From CALJTV01 sp034435835 (GTDB lineage: Bacteria; Chloroflexota; Dehalococcoidia; GIF9; UBA5629): DNA of 64,000 nucleotides. Positions 44,649-53,882 of this stretch are shown here, piece by piece. Each line of letters begins with the position of its first letter. Within the stretch, counting starts at the first letter, position 1. A program made the position numbers and the translations under genes. The notes below the pieces were generated by a model that saw only the letters and a list, made by a program, of their open reading frames with translations, ran no database searches and had not been told where the DNA came from. The DNA lies in contig DAOTWF010000017.1 of assembly GCA_034435835.1 (NCBI GenBank), positions 62,001-126,000 of the forward strand, given 5' to 3'.

Positions 44649-44676
44649 AAAAAGTGGGAACTTTGCCCCACTTTTT
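44649..44676 (-). terminator. Terminator-like hairpin in the nusA leader
   Basis: Minus strand: AAAAAGTGGG, an 8-nt loop, then CCCACTTTTT with a T-run; a perfect 10-bp stem. It is 35 bp before the nusA ATG and downstream of the predicted nusA promoter, so it may be an attenuator, or simply the terminator of uppS. The A-run on one arm makes it work on either strand. Confidence 0.6.
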
Positions 44677-44700
44677 CGCAATGATTGAATTCTACCAATT

Positions 44701-44729
44701 AGTTTACCATAAAAAACGGCAAAAGGCAA
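44701..44729 (-). promoter_or_regulatory. Predicted promoter of the nusA operon
   Basis: Minus strand: TTGCCT at 44729-44724, a 17-bp spacer, and TAAACT at 44706-44701 with the TGn extension (TGG). The start would lie near 44694, about 18 bp before the hairpin. Confidence 0.45.
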
Positions 44730-44771
44730 CCACTATGTTCAATTGCGACCTGTTATGTCCGAATTTTTTGA

Positions 44772-45506
44772 CTAACGCGGTGGCAGACCACCGAAACGCC
44801 GCTGCCGCTGGCTATAATCTATAAGGGCTTTATCAAGTTCCTCCTGCCCGAAGTCTGGCCATAGGACGGGTATGAAATATATTTCCGAGTAGGCAGACTG
44901 CCAGATAAGGAAATTGCTCAGGCGTTTTTCACCTCCTGTACGGATGACCAGGTCGGGGTCGGGTATGCCGGCGGTGTACAGGTGGTGACTGAAAATCTTC
45001 TCGTCTATCCTGGATGCCGGAGTGCTACTAAGGACTAGGCGCTTTGCCGCCTCCACTATTTCGTTTCTGCCGCCGTAGTTGAAAGCTAGGCAGAGCGAAA
45101 GCCGACCATTGCCCTTGGTTAGCTCGAGCGCCCTTTTTATTTTGTCCCTAGCCTCTGGTGACAGCCCATCGAGCTTCCCCAGATGGTACAGCCTTATCCC
45201 TTTCTCCATCGCGTAGTCGAGCCCCTCATCGAGCTTTTCCTCCAGAATATGGAAAAGGGCGTCCACCTCCTGCCGCGGACGGCTCCAGTTTTCAGTGGAG
45301 AAGGCATACAGGGTGAGGTATGGAATACCGTAGCCAATAAAAAGCTCCACCACCCGCTGGGCAACTTTTGCCCCCTCGCGGTGTCCTTCAATCCGGGGCA
45401 AGCCTCGTTGCTCAGCCCACCGTCCGTTGCCGTCCATGATGATAGCAACATGCCGCGGCAGCTTTTCTGGTGGCAACGGCGGACTAACTTGAAACTGTGC
45501 CGACAC
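44772..45506 (-). CDS. uppS: Undecaprenyl diphosphate synthase (cis-prenyltransferase)
   Basis: About 244 residues. I prefer the GTG at 45506, with a GGGGAG site 6 bp upstream; a TTG at 45530 in the same frame is also possible. Family motifs: HVAIIMDGNGRWAEQ near residue 20, GHREGAK, LTLYAFSTENWSRP, LCLAFNYGGRNEI and the closing DLVIRTGGEKRLSNFLIWQ. It makes C55 polyprenyl diphosphate for the wall carrier lipid from isopentenyl diphosphate. The closest genes are not of the isoprenoid pathway. Confidence 0.93.
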   Translation of the reverse strand: MSAQFQVSPPLPPEKLPRHVAIIMDGNGRWAEQRGLPRIEGHREGAKVAQRVVELFIGYGIPYLTLYAFSTENWSRPRQEVDALFHILEEKLDEGLDYAMEKGIRLYHLGKLDGLSPEARDKIKRALELTKGNGRLSLCLAFNYGGRNEIVEAAKRLVLSSTPASRIDEKIFSHHLYTAGIPDPDLVIRTGGEKRLSNFLIWQSAYSEIYFIPVLWPDFGQEELDKALIDYSQRQRRFGGLPPR

Positions 45507-45587
45507 CTGGTGCTCCCCTGCTAGCCACAATTCTACCCCCTTTGGTGGCTTTGGGCAAGCTAGCAGACTCTCCGGGACAATCTAATT

Positions 45588-46766
45588 TCAGCCGTCAGAA
45601 GATTTGGCTCTCCCCACCGGATGCACCAGCAACGAGCGGGCAAGGTGCTTCAATGCCCCGGAAACAGCCCGCGAGTGGTAGTCAAAGTACAGGGGTTCTG
45701 CCTGACGCAGAAAGTCGGCAATGCCATAACGGACGGCGAAGTTATATAGGAACTCCACCTGCCCATTATCCAGCCTGCGATAGATACGATGCAGCAGATA
45801 GCTAGTCCTGAACTCCTTTCCAAGCTTGTCTTGCCAGCGCCGCTGGTAGCAGGACAGAGTTTTTTCCGAAAAATCACCACAGCGAAACGCCCTGCCCAGA
45901 ACTTCAGCGGCGATGCCGGCACACAATGCCCCGTAGTATATGCCGCCTCCGGTGAGCGGTTTGACCTGACCGGCAGCTTCGCCGACCACGACCACGCGGC
46001 TGCCGAATGTCCTCTGCAGTGGATAGAGGGGGATGGCAGCGTATTTCGGCTGGCACTGTACTGCGGCTATTTTCCCCTCCGCCGCAAGCCGCCGTAAAAG
46101 CCTGTTCAGCTGCTGCTTGGGCTGACGGCGAACCATCAGCCCCGCCAGCCCCATCCCCTCCCTGGTGGGCACCAGCCAGGCGAAACTGCCCGGCGCCACT
46201 TCCTCATCCACATAGACCTCCATCTCATCGGTGTTCACCCTTACCTCTGCCTGAGCACCGATGGTGAAATCGCTTATCCTGCCCAGCCCCAGCTTCGCTG
46301 GCAGTGACGACCCGAAACCGCTGGCGATAGCCAGAACACGGCAATTGTAGCTCTTCGTCTCTCCATAGCACTCAGCCTTTACAGTAACGCCGGTATCCTC
46401 GATCATAATCTCGCTGGCACGTGTGCAGAACACACAGGATGCGCCCGCCGATCCTGCTCTCTCTGCCAGCAGCCGATCCAGAGCGGGCCTGTCGACCACC
46501 CAAGCGATAGCATCATCACGCCGCAGGACCAACGAATCTCCCGAGGGGGACACCACCCTGACTGAACTCACCGGCCTCATCAGCAGGTCCCGAGGAACCT
46601 CCAGCAGTTCAAGACATCTCTGACTGACTATACCCGTGCAGCAGATATCTTTTCCGGGCACGGTTTTCTTCTCCATCACCAGCACCGCATAACCGCGCCT
46701 GGCTAAGCTGAGGGCGAGGTAGCTGCCGGAGGGACCGGCGCCGACTATAGCCACGTCATAGAACAT
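45588..46766 (-). CDS. Geranylgeranyl-reductase-family flavoprotein
   Basis: A 392-residue FAD protein: DVAIVGAGPSGSYLALSLARRG at the N-terminus, then CCTGIVSQRCLELL, where GGR proteins have a conserved Cys-rich active-site turn, and the second FAD motif VVVVGEAAGQVKPLTGGGIYYG near residue 270. Family members reduce prenyl double bonds (archaeal lipids, menaquinone, chlorophyll) or act on unknown substrates. Being next to uppS on the same strand suggests polyprenyl modification, but that is only inference. Confidence 0.85.
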   Translation of the reverse strand: MFYDVAIVGAGPSGSYLALSLARRGYAVLVMEKKTVPGKDICCTGIVSQRCLELLEVPRDLLMRPVSSVRVVSPSGDSLVLRRDDAIAWVVDRPALDRLLAERAGSAGASCVFCTRASEIMIEDTGVTVKAECYGETKSYNCRVLAIASGFGSSLPAKLGLGRISDFTIGAQAEVRVNTDEMEVYVDEEVAPGSFAWLVPTREGMGLAGLMVRRQPKQQLNRLLRRLAAEGKIAAVQCQPKYAAIPLYPLQRTFGSRVVVVGEAAGQVKPLTGGGIYYGALCAGIAAEVLGRAFRCGDFSEKTLSCYQRRWQDKLGKEFRTSYLLHRIYRRLDNGQVEFLYNFAVRYGIADFLRQAEPLYFDYHSRAVSGALKHLARSLLVHPVGRAKSSDG

Positions 46767-46787
46767 ACCCCATCCGTCAGGGTACCC

Positions 46788-48263
46788 TTAATCCTCCCGG
46801 TTCCGGTACTCGGCATATTCCACCAGCTTAGCGTAGACCGCCGCAGCCTGGTGCGGCAGTTCATAACATATTGAGTTCCGTTCGGCAAGGATACGGGTTA
46901 TCTCCTCGGCACCGAGTCCGCCGAAGTCCGCCTGCCTCCAGGCAATGACCACCGGCTTGCCATACTGGTCGCTCAGCCCGTTTATTGCGTCCAGCATGGA
47001 GCCCAGTATAGAGCTTACGAACTCCTTTGTTATCTGTCCGCCCTGAGCGATGTTGAAAAAGGCTGCAATCTGGTCGCGCCGGAGAGGCGGCATCAGACCA
47101 AGCGTGATGACGCCATCAACCACCGGGCAACGGAGCAAGATTTCCAACACTTTCAGGTTGTTTTCCCTTGGCATCCCCCCGACGAAGTCCACCGGGTTGC
47201 CACGGTTCCACCATGCGGGCATAAAGACGTCCAGCTCTTTTATGGTCTCTGGAGGTAAGGTGACCACATCAAGCCCCAGCTTGGCACAGGCATCGGCGGT
47301 GAGCACACCCCAGCCACCACCGCCGGTGATTATCGCCACTCTCCGTCCGCGGGGCAACGGCTGCCTCAAAAAGGCGATCCCCGTGTCCACCAGATCATCC
47401 AGGGTGGTCACCCTGATGATGCCCGCCTGCTTGCACATCGCTTGTACGATGGCATCGGGCACTGCCAGAGAGGCAGTGTGTGAGTGGGCAGCCCTTGCTC
47501 CGGCTTGTGTTTCACCAGCTTTGATCAGGATGATCGGCTTCCGCTTGCTCACTTCCTTCGCCGTCTTGAAGAAACGGACACCGTCCTTAAAGCCCTCGAT
47601 GTAGCACAGAATTACTCTGGTCTGGGGGTCTTGAGCGAAATATTCAAGATAGTCCTCGGCACGGATATCTGCCTGATTGCCTATGCTCACAGCCTTGGAT
47701 AGACCATATCCCTGACTATCTATGAGGCGGGCAACGGTGTTCATGATGTTGCCGCTCTGTGAAATGATGGCAAGGGGACCAGGGCGGGAGAACTCTGAGG
47801 GCATCTGCGGATGGAGCTTGTGTGAAGGGTTCATGATGCCGAGACAGTTGGGACCGACAAACCGGATGCCGGCACTGCGGGCTATATCCACTATCTCCCG
47901 CTGCAACTTTTCGCCCTCACCACCGATCTCAGCAAAGCCGGCGGTGATCACCACAGTAGCCTTTACTCCCTTGGCAGCGCAATCTCGCATCACTTCCGGC
48001 ACCGCCGGAGGGGGCACCACAATGATCACCAGGTCAGGCACCTCAGGTATGTCCACCACCCGTGAATAAGACTTCACCCCAAGCACCTCAGGGCTGCCGG
48101 GATTTACCGGGTACACCCGTCCTTCGAAACCCCCTCTCAAAATGTTGGACATCACCCGGTAACCCCATTTGGACTGGTCGTTAGAGGCGCCGACTACTGC
48201 CACCGAAGACGGCTCGAACAGCAACTTCATGTATGACACTGACCCTTTTACTTCGGTGCACAT
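46788..48263 (-). CDS. NDP-forming acyl-CoA synthetase, alpha-type protein, copy 2
   Basis: A 491-residue protein, ATG at 48263 with a GAAGGAGCG site. CoA-binding domain (PSSVAVVGASNDQSKWG; RFVGPNCLGIMNP), then ligase domains with the phospho-His motif HSHTASLAV near residue 270 and VAIITGGGGWGVLTADAC near residue 310. It ends with a short HQAAAVYAKLVEYAEY tail. No ATP-grasp domain. It is closely related to the next gene upstream, copy 3. Confidence 0.85.
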   Translation of the reverse strand: MCTEVKGSVSYMKLLFEPSSVAVVGASNDQSKWGYRVMSNILRGGFEGRVYPVNPGSPEVLGVKSYSRVVDIPEVPDLVIIVVPPPAVPEVMRDCAAKGVKATVVITAGFAEIGGEGEKLQREIVDIARSAGIRFVGPNCLGIMNPSHKLHPQMPSEFSRPGPLAIISQSGNIMNTVARLIDSQGYGLSKAVSIGNQADIRAEDYLEYFAQDPQTRVILCYIEGFKDGVRFFKTAKEVSKRKPIILIKAGETQAGARAAHSHTASLAVPDAIVQAMCKQAGIIRVTTLDDLVDTGIAFLRQPLPRGRRVAIITGGGGWGVLTADACAKLGLDVVTLPPETIKELDVFMPAWWNRGNPVDFVGGMPRENNLKVLEILLRCPVVDGVITLGLMPPLRRDQIAAFFNIAQGGQITKEFVSSILGSMLDAINGLSDQYGKPVVIAWRQADFGGLGAEEITRILAERNSICYELPHQAAAVYAKLVEYAEYRNRED

Positions 48264-48431
48264 ATTATCGCTCCTTCAGAATTTTGGTTGACCGAGAAAA
48301 AAACACCACTATTTTAGCAGTCAGAGGGGCAACAGAACAAATAGCTTTAAACAGGCTGGTTCTGCGATGCGCACAATTGGCGGGACATCATCAGAACAAC
48401 ACTAAATGTGCCTGCATAGCTTGCCACAAAA

Positions 48432-49904
48432 CTACTGTTCCTGCTGCAGGTATTCGCTATATTGAAGCAGCTTGGCAAATACAGCAGCCGACTGATGCGG
48501 CATCTCATAGCAGACCGTGTTCCGGTCAGCTATGGCGTGGGCTATTCTGCGGTTCACCTGCGAGCCGAAACCCAGTGGCTCTGAGGCGATCACCAGTGGC
48601 TTGCCGTAGCGGTCACTCATCTCAACCAATCTATCGATGGTCCGAGCCGCCCCGGCGACCATGGCATCCCTTGTCGCGTCTTTGTCATCACCCTCAGAAC
48701 GGCGCCCGAACTGTCCCGGGTTCATCACCGGCATCAGCCCCAGCATGATGACGCCGTCCACCACGGGGCACCGGAGTATCGTCTCCACTGCCCGAAAAAG
48801 GCTGTCTCCCGACGTACCCGCCACCAGGTCAACCGGGTTGCCCCGGCTCCACCACGGCGGCATGAAGCTGTCCAGTTCCTTCATCGTCTCCTCAGGCAGG
48901 TTGACCACCTCCAGACCCACTTCTGCGCAGGCGTCCGCCGCCAGCACGCCCCAGCCACCCCCGGCAGTAACCACACCCACCCTACGCCCTTTAGGGAGCG
49001 GCTGACGCAGGAAGGCAATCCCCACGTCCACAAGCTCGTCAAGGCTCTTCACCCTGATGACACCAGCCTGTTTGCACATAGCGTCGATCACCGCGCTGGA
49101 ACCAGCCATGGAAGCGGTGTGGGACTGTGCCGCCCGGGCACCCGCCGGCGTATGCCCGGCTTTAAGCAGAATGATCGGCTTCCTCTTGCTTACCTCCTGC
49201 GCCACCCTGAAAAAGCGGATGCCGTCCTTGAACCCTTCAATATAGCAGAGGATGACCTTACTCAGAGGGTCCTGAGCAAAATATTCAAGGTAGTCCTCGG
49301 CAGTGAGGTCTGCCTGATTGCCAATGCTCACGCACTTCGAGCAGCCGTAAGCCCTCTGTATCAGCACCCGGGCAATGGTACCTATGATGTTACCGCTCTG
49401 GGAGATGATACCGAAGGGACCCGGTGGTGGAAAGATCGGGGGCATCTGGGTGTAAAGTTTATGGTGGGGGTTCAGGATGCCAAAGCAGTTGGGACCCACA
49501 AACCTTATGCCACCACTTCGAGCGATCTCCGTAATCTCTTGCTCCAGTCTGGCACCTTCACCACCGACCTCAGCAAAACCGGCGGTGATCACCACCACTG
49601 CCGGCACCTCTTTGGCGGCACAATCGCGCATCACCTGAGGAACGCTGGGCGGGGGCACCACGATAACCACCAAGTCGACTCTTTCAGGTATGTCCGTCAC
49701 CCGAGGATAGGTCTTTATGTTCAGCACCTCAGGGACACTGGTGTTCACCGCATAAATCCTGCCCTGGAAACCGCCGCTGATAATATTGGAGAAAATGCGA
49801 AAGCCCCATTTGGAGGGGTCGTTGGACGCGCCGACCACTGCCACCGAGGTCGGCTCAAACAACACCTTCAACCGCGCCATAAGTTCTCCGGACTGTATAT
49901 CCAT
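48432..49904 (-). CDS. NDP-forming acyl-CoA synthetase, alpha-type protein, copy 3
   Basis: A 490-residue tandem paralogue of copy 2, with PTSVAVVGASNDPSKWG, RFVGPNCFGILNP, phospho-His motif QSHTASMAG and VGVVTAGGGWGVLAADAC. The first ATG (49904) and one eight codons later (49880, with a GGAG site) are both usable. Compared with copy 2 it has an insertion of about ten residues after LGLMPVMNPGQFGRR. The beta subunit is not encoded nearby, so both copies need a partner elsewhere. Confidence 0.85.
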   Translation of the reverse strand: MDIQSGELMARLKVLFEPTSVAVVGASNDPSKWGFRIFSNIISGGFQGRIYAVNTSVPEVLNIKTYPRVTDIPERVDLVVIVVPPPSVPQVMRDCAAKEVPAVVVITAGFAEVGGEGARLEQEITEIARSGGIRFVGPNCFGILNPHHKLYTQMPPIFPPPGPFGIISQSGNIIGTIARVLIQRAYGCSKCVSIGNQADLTAEDYLEYFAQDPLSKVILCYIEGFKDGIRFFRVAQEVSKRKPIILLKAGHTPAGARAAQSHTASMAGSSAVIDAMCKQAGVIRVKSLDELVDVGIAFLRQPLPKGRRVGVVTAGGGWGVLAADACAEVGLEVVNLPEETMKELDSFMPPWWSRGNPVDLVAGTSGDSLFRAVETILRCPVVDGVIMLGLMPVMNPGQFGRRSEGDDKDATRDAMVAGAARTIDRLVEMSDRYGKPLVIASEPLGFGSQVNRRIAHAIADRNTVCYEMPHQSAAVFAKLLQYSEYLQQEQ

Positions 49905-49995
49905 GTCTGTCTTCCGGTCTTACTGGTTCTGTGTGACCCAGTGTATAACCCGGAATGTCTTATTGTATCAGTCAGACGGAATATGCGGCAAATCT

Positions 49996-51006
49996 TCAAA
50001 TGCCAGCTGGCTTAAGCAACGGCTGCCGGCTTGACAGAGCCGAATTCAGAAAGTTCAGCGTCCGGCGCAGGATGAGCGGGTAATAGAGCCAGATTGATAT
50101 ATGAGTGCCCGGCAGCCAGACTATAGGCGGTTGGCCACACTCGTTCCAGAAATCGAGCGTTGCCCCTTTGGGTACAGCCTCATCCCAGAGGGCATTTATC
50201 ATCAGCACTGGCTTCTGGCGCAGAAACGGGCTATAGGTCAGCGGGTCAGTGAGGAAACATCGCTTCAACGGGCTGACGTTGTCCAGCCCCTTAGTAGCCA
50301 CTTCAGCAATATACTGAGGATAGACCTCGCGCCGCACCTGGTAGCACTCCTCCTCGGTGCAGAGACAGCGCCTTTCAACTATCGGGCGACGGGTCTCCCA
50401 GGTCATCCTGGCTGAATTGCCGCCGGATATGATGAACACTCCAGCCCCCACCCGTTCGTCAACCCCCATGGCTATCGCTGAAATAAACCCTCCCATGCTC
50501 ACACCCACCAGCCCCACCCTGCCACCGTCTATCTCCGGTCTGATAGCCGCCCAGTCCATAATCTGCCGTATCTCGATCACGGAGGCGCGGTAACCTTCAT
50601 ACCATTCTTCGGGCGTCAAATTGGGGGCGCGCTGTTTCATCACCTCCGGCATGCGGCTGGCATGAAAGACCAGATAGGGGATGAAACATGCTATACCCCT
50701 CTTTGCCAGGGAGGGTGCCATAAGCTGGCAGGGCACCGCGCCCCGCTCGCCCCAGCCATGCACCAGAATAATTAGTGGTGCCCGCTCCACCCCCAGTGGC
50801 TGAAAATACTCACCGTAAGCGACATCGCTCTCCTTATACCCCAGGGGATGGGCGCTGGGGAACTCCACAGCATACTGCACCCACCTGGAGTTCCTCCTTA
50901 CGGGCTTCAGAGAGAACTCGGGGTCTGCACACTCATACTTATAAGGGTTCATCCCTGTATCCTGCCCGAATGGCTGCGCCTCTTTGAGTGTCGGACACCG
51001 TTCCAT
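49996..51006 (-). CDS. Alpha/beta hydrolase, dienelactone/acetyl-esterase-like
   Basis: A 336-residue cytoplasmic protein. Oxyanion block LVHGWGERGAVP near residue 80, nucleophile elbow GLVGVSMGGFISA with Ser near residue 170, an acidic NALWDEAVPKG near residue 283 and His in LPGTHISIWLYYP. The N-terminal 60 residues are a beta-rich extension. The substrate could be a short-chain ester or an acyl-CoA thioester, given the adjacent synthetases, but nothing in the sequence decides it. Confidence 0.8.
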   Translation of the reverse strand: MERCPTLKEAQPFGQDTGMNPYKYECADPEFSLKPVRRNSRWVQYAVEFPSAHPLGYKESDVAYGEYFQPLGVERAPLIILVHGWGERGAVPCQLMAPSLAKRGIACFIPYLVFHASRMPEVMKQRAPNLTPEEWYEGYRASVIEIRQIMDWAAIRPEIDGGRVGLVGVSMGGFISAIAMGVDERVGAGVFIISGGNSARMTWETRRPIVERRCLCTEEECYQVRREVYPQYIAEVATKGLDNVSPLKRCFLTDPLTYSPFLRQKPVLMINALWDEAVPKGATLDFWNECGQPPIVWLPGTHISIWLYYPLILRRTLNFLNSALSSRQPLLKPAGI

Positions 51007-51086
51007 ATTTTACGGCGCTGCTCTCCACCCTTCAAGCCGTAACCCTTACGTAATGTTCCTATCTTGATACCCGGGCTGCAGCAAGC

Positions 51087-53813
51087 TCACCCTGCTTTTC
51101 TAGATACCGGCCGCCATTTGCCTAGGCTGAAGAGACGGGGGAAGAAGGTCTTGCGCAGCTCTTCTACCGCGAACAGGCTGACGCCGGCAGAAACGGCAAT
51201 CCCCCACTCTCTGACGCCTATGGGGACAGTACCGAAAGCGACCTGCATGAAGGGCAGGTAGACCACCCCCATCTGGAGCAACACCGCCACACTGACGGTG
51301 ACCGGCAGCAAGCGGTTGCGGCGGATGCCAAGCTCAAAAACGGTGTGCTCATCAGAGCGGGCTAAAAACGCCTTAAACCACTCCATGACGGCAACGGCAC
51401 AGAAGGTCACCGTGCGCGCCGCCTCCAGATCCATCCTCGCCTCCGCCCAGGAGAAGACAAAGAATATCCCCAGGCTCATCAATGTAGACAGGAAGGTGAC
51501 ACGCAGCAGAAGCCCAGGGAAGAGGAGCCCGACTTTGGGATGGCGCGGCGGTTGCTTGAGCTCGTCACCCGCCTTCCCTTCCAGGCCCAGCGGGATCGCA
51601 GAAGCACCGTCTGTCACCATATTTATCCAGATTATCTGCAGCGCCAGCAAGGGCGCCTTGCCCACAAAGAGAACACAGATGATTAAGCCGAGCAGCTCAC
51701 CGAAGTTGGAACTGAGCAGGTAGAAGACCACATTGCGGAGGCGGTTGAAGATGGTGCGCCCTTCCTCCACAGCCGCCACCACCGTGGCGAAGTTGTCGTC
51801 CGCCAGCACCATGTCGCTCGCCTCTTTGGAGACATCGGTACCGGTTATTCCCATAGCAATGCCTATATCCGCTGCCTTCAGCGCCGGGGCATCGTTGACG
51901 CCGTCCCCGGTCATGGCAACCACATGCCCACGGCTCTTCAGCGCCCTGACTATCCTGAGTTTTTGGACGGGCTCAATGCGGGCAAATACGGTGATGTTCT
52001 CTATCTCCCGGGCAAGCGTGTCATCGTCCATAGCCTGAAGTTCAGCACCGGTGACCGTCCTGCCTTGAGGTAACTCCAGCTGGCGAGCAATCGCTTCGGC
52101 GGTCAATTTGTAGTCGCCGGTTATCATTTTTACCTTGATCCCCGCCTGCTCACACAGCCTGATCGCCTCCTTGACCTCCTGGCGTGGCGGGTCAGCCATG
52201 CCTGAAAGCCCCACAAACACCAGCATCCCCGATATGGTGCTCTCGGTAAGCTCCGCCATTTCCGAGGGGAGCCTGGTATAAGCGCTGCCGATAACCCTCA
52301 GTGCCTGCTGCGCCATCGTCTCGTGTGCCTGTCTGATGGCTTCAACCTGTCCTTGCTCAAGAGGCACCTCTTCGCCTTTCTCAGTGAGGATAGCACCGCT
52401 CATGGAGAGCAGCTTCTCCGGTGCACCTTTGACGAAGGCTATCTTGCCCCCATCCCCCGGGTGGACGGTGACCATATATTGCTTCTCGCTCTGAAACGGT
52501 ATTTCGTCCAGACGCGGCTGCCTTATCTCCAGCTCCTCCTTATCCAGCCCAGCCTTGGCAGCAGCCACCAGCAGTGCCCCCTCCGTGGGGTCACCCACCA
52601 GGCTGCAGCATTCGCCCTCACCGTTTCTGACCAGCAGGGCATCGTTGCACAGTACCCCAATCTTGAGATGCATGGCAAGCGCCGGAAAATCGCCCGGTGA
52701 TACGGCGCTGCCGTTCTGCCTGAACTCGCCTTTAGGCACATAGCCCTCGCCGCTGACCTCAATCCACTTTCCAGCGCAGTAGATGCGCTGCACCGTCATC
52801 TGGCTCAGCGTCAGCGTGCCTGTCTTATCGGAACAGATCACCGTGGCTGAGCCTAGCGTCTCCACAGCTACCAGCCTGCGGACTATGGCATTGCGCCGCG
52901 CCATCGTTTGCATGCCCACCGCCAGAACCACGGTGACCACCGCCGGCAAGCCTTCAGGGATGGCAGACACCCCGGCGGCAACGGCGAGGAAGAACATCTC
53001 CATCCACCCGATCCCTTTGAGCATACCCTCGACGAACAGGATGACAAGGGCACCGAGAACCAGAATGATGATGAAGCGCCCCAGCCGGCTGATGCTCTGT
53101 TGCAGCGGCGTCTTCTCCGCCTCGATCTCCTCAAGTGTGCCGGCTATGGTGCCGATGGCGGTGGACATGCCAGTGCCGACCACCACAGCCGTAGCCCTGC
53201 CATAGGTCACCACCGTGTTCATGTATACCATATTCTTTCTGTCAGCCAGAGCCACCTCACCGTGAAGCGGCTGGCTATGTTTGTCCACTGGCATGGACTC
53301 ACCGGTGAGGATCGCCTCGTCAACCTTGAGGTTGGACGAGTCTATCAGCCGGGCATCAGCAGGTACCTTATCGCCGATTTCGAGCAGTATGATATCACCG
53401 GGTACTATCTCCCGCGCCGGGACTTGCCTCACCACGCCGTCACGCCTTACCTTTGCCCTTGGCGCCGCCATGTGTAGTAGTGCCTCCATAGCCCTCTCAG
53501 CGCGCCCCTCCTGAATGAACCCGATGGTGGCGTTGGCAAGGAGCACCCCGAATATTACCCAGGCGTCTATATAATGCTGGGTGATGAGGGAGATAATGGC
53601 AGCCGCCAGCAATATGTATATCAGCGGGCTCAAGAACTGTCTGAAGAAAAGCACCACCGGCAATGTTCTCTTGCGTCTGGCCAGCTCGTTGGCGCCATAC
53701 TGCTTTAGCCTCTCCTTCCCCTCAACATCGGTGAGCCCGTGGCGCCGTGAGCCCAGCAGCCGGAGTGCTTCGTCAGCCGTCAGATTATGCCAGTTATTAG
53801 CTCTGGACTGCAT
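51087..53813 (-). CDS. Ca2+-type P-ATPase (SPCA/PMR1-like)
   Basis: A 908-residue P2A ATPase. N-terminal cation-ATPase domain (WHNLTADEALRLLGSRRHGL), actuator with TGES, phosphorylation site SDKTGTLTLSQM near residue 332, hinge GDGVNDAPALK near residue 615. Membrane segment 4 has AIPEGLPAVV with the Ca2+ ligand Glu, and segment 6 NMVTDGASA with the Asn and Asp ligands, as in one-site SPCA-type pumps for Ca2+ or Mn2+. It exports the ion from the cytoplasm. The next gene upstream, a universal stress protein, is on the same strand. Confidence 0.92.
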   Translation of the reverse strand: MQSRANNWHNLTADEALRLLGSRRHGLTDVEGKERLKQYGANELARRKRTLPVVLFFRQFLSPLIYILLAAAIISLITQHYIDAWVIFGVLLANATIGFIQEGRAERAMEALLHMAAPRAKVRRDGVVRQVPAREIVPGDIILLEIGDKVPADARLIDSSNLKVDEAILTGESMPVDKHSQPLHGEVALADRKNMVYMNTVVTYGRATAVVVGTGMSTAIGTIAGTLEEIEAEKTPLQQSISRLGRFIIILVLGALVILFVEGMLKGIGWMEMFFLAVAAGVSAIPEGLPAVVTVVLAVGMQTMARRNAIVRRLVAVETLGSATVICSDKTGTLTLSQMTVQRIYCAGKWIEVSGEGYVPKGEFRQNGSAVSPGDFPALAMHLKIGVLCNDALLVRNGEGECCSLVGDPTEGALLVAAAKAGLDKEELEIRQPRLDEIPFQSEKQYMVTVHPGDGGKIAFVKGAPEKLLSMSGAILTEKGEEVPLEQGQVEAIRQAHETMAQQALRVIGSAYTRLPSEMAELTESTISGMLVFVGLSGMADPPRQEVKEAIRLCEQAGIKVKMITGDYKLTAEAIARQLELPQGRTVTGAELQAMDDDTLAREIENITVFARIEPVQKLRIVRALKSRGHVVAMTGDGVNDAPALKAADIGIAMGITGTDVSKEASDMVLADDNFATVVAAVEEGRTIFNRLRNVVFYLLSSNFGELLGLIICVLFVGKAPLLALQIIWINMVTDGASAIPLGLEGKAGDELKQPPRHPKVGLLFPGLLLRVTFLSTLMSLGIFFVFSWAEARMDLEAARTVTFCAVAVMEWFKAFLARSDEHTVFELGIRRNRLLPVTVSVAVLLQMGVVYLPFMQVAFGTVPIGVREWGIAVSAGVSLFAVEELRKTFFPRLFSLGKWRPVSRKAG

Positions 53814-53882
53814 AATGTTATTCCCCCATTTGAATGATTTACAAACCTAGAAGGGGTATCCGGGGCTGCGCATATCTGCTGC

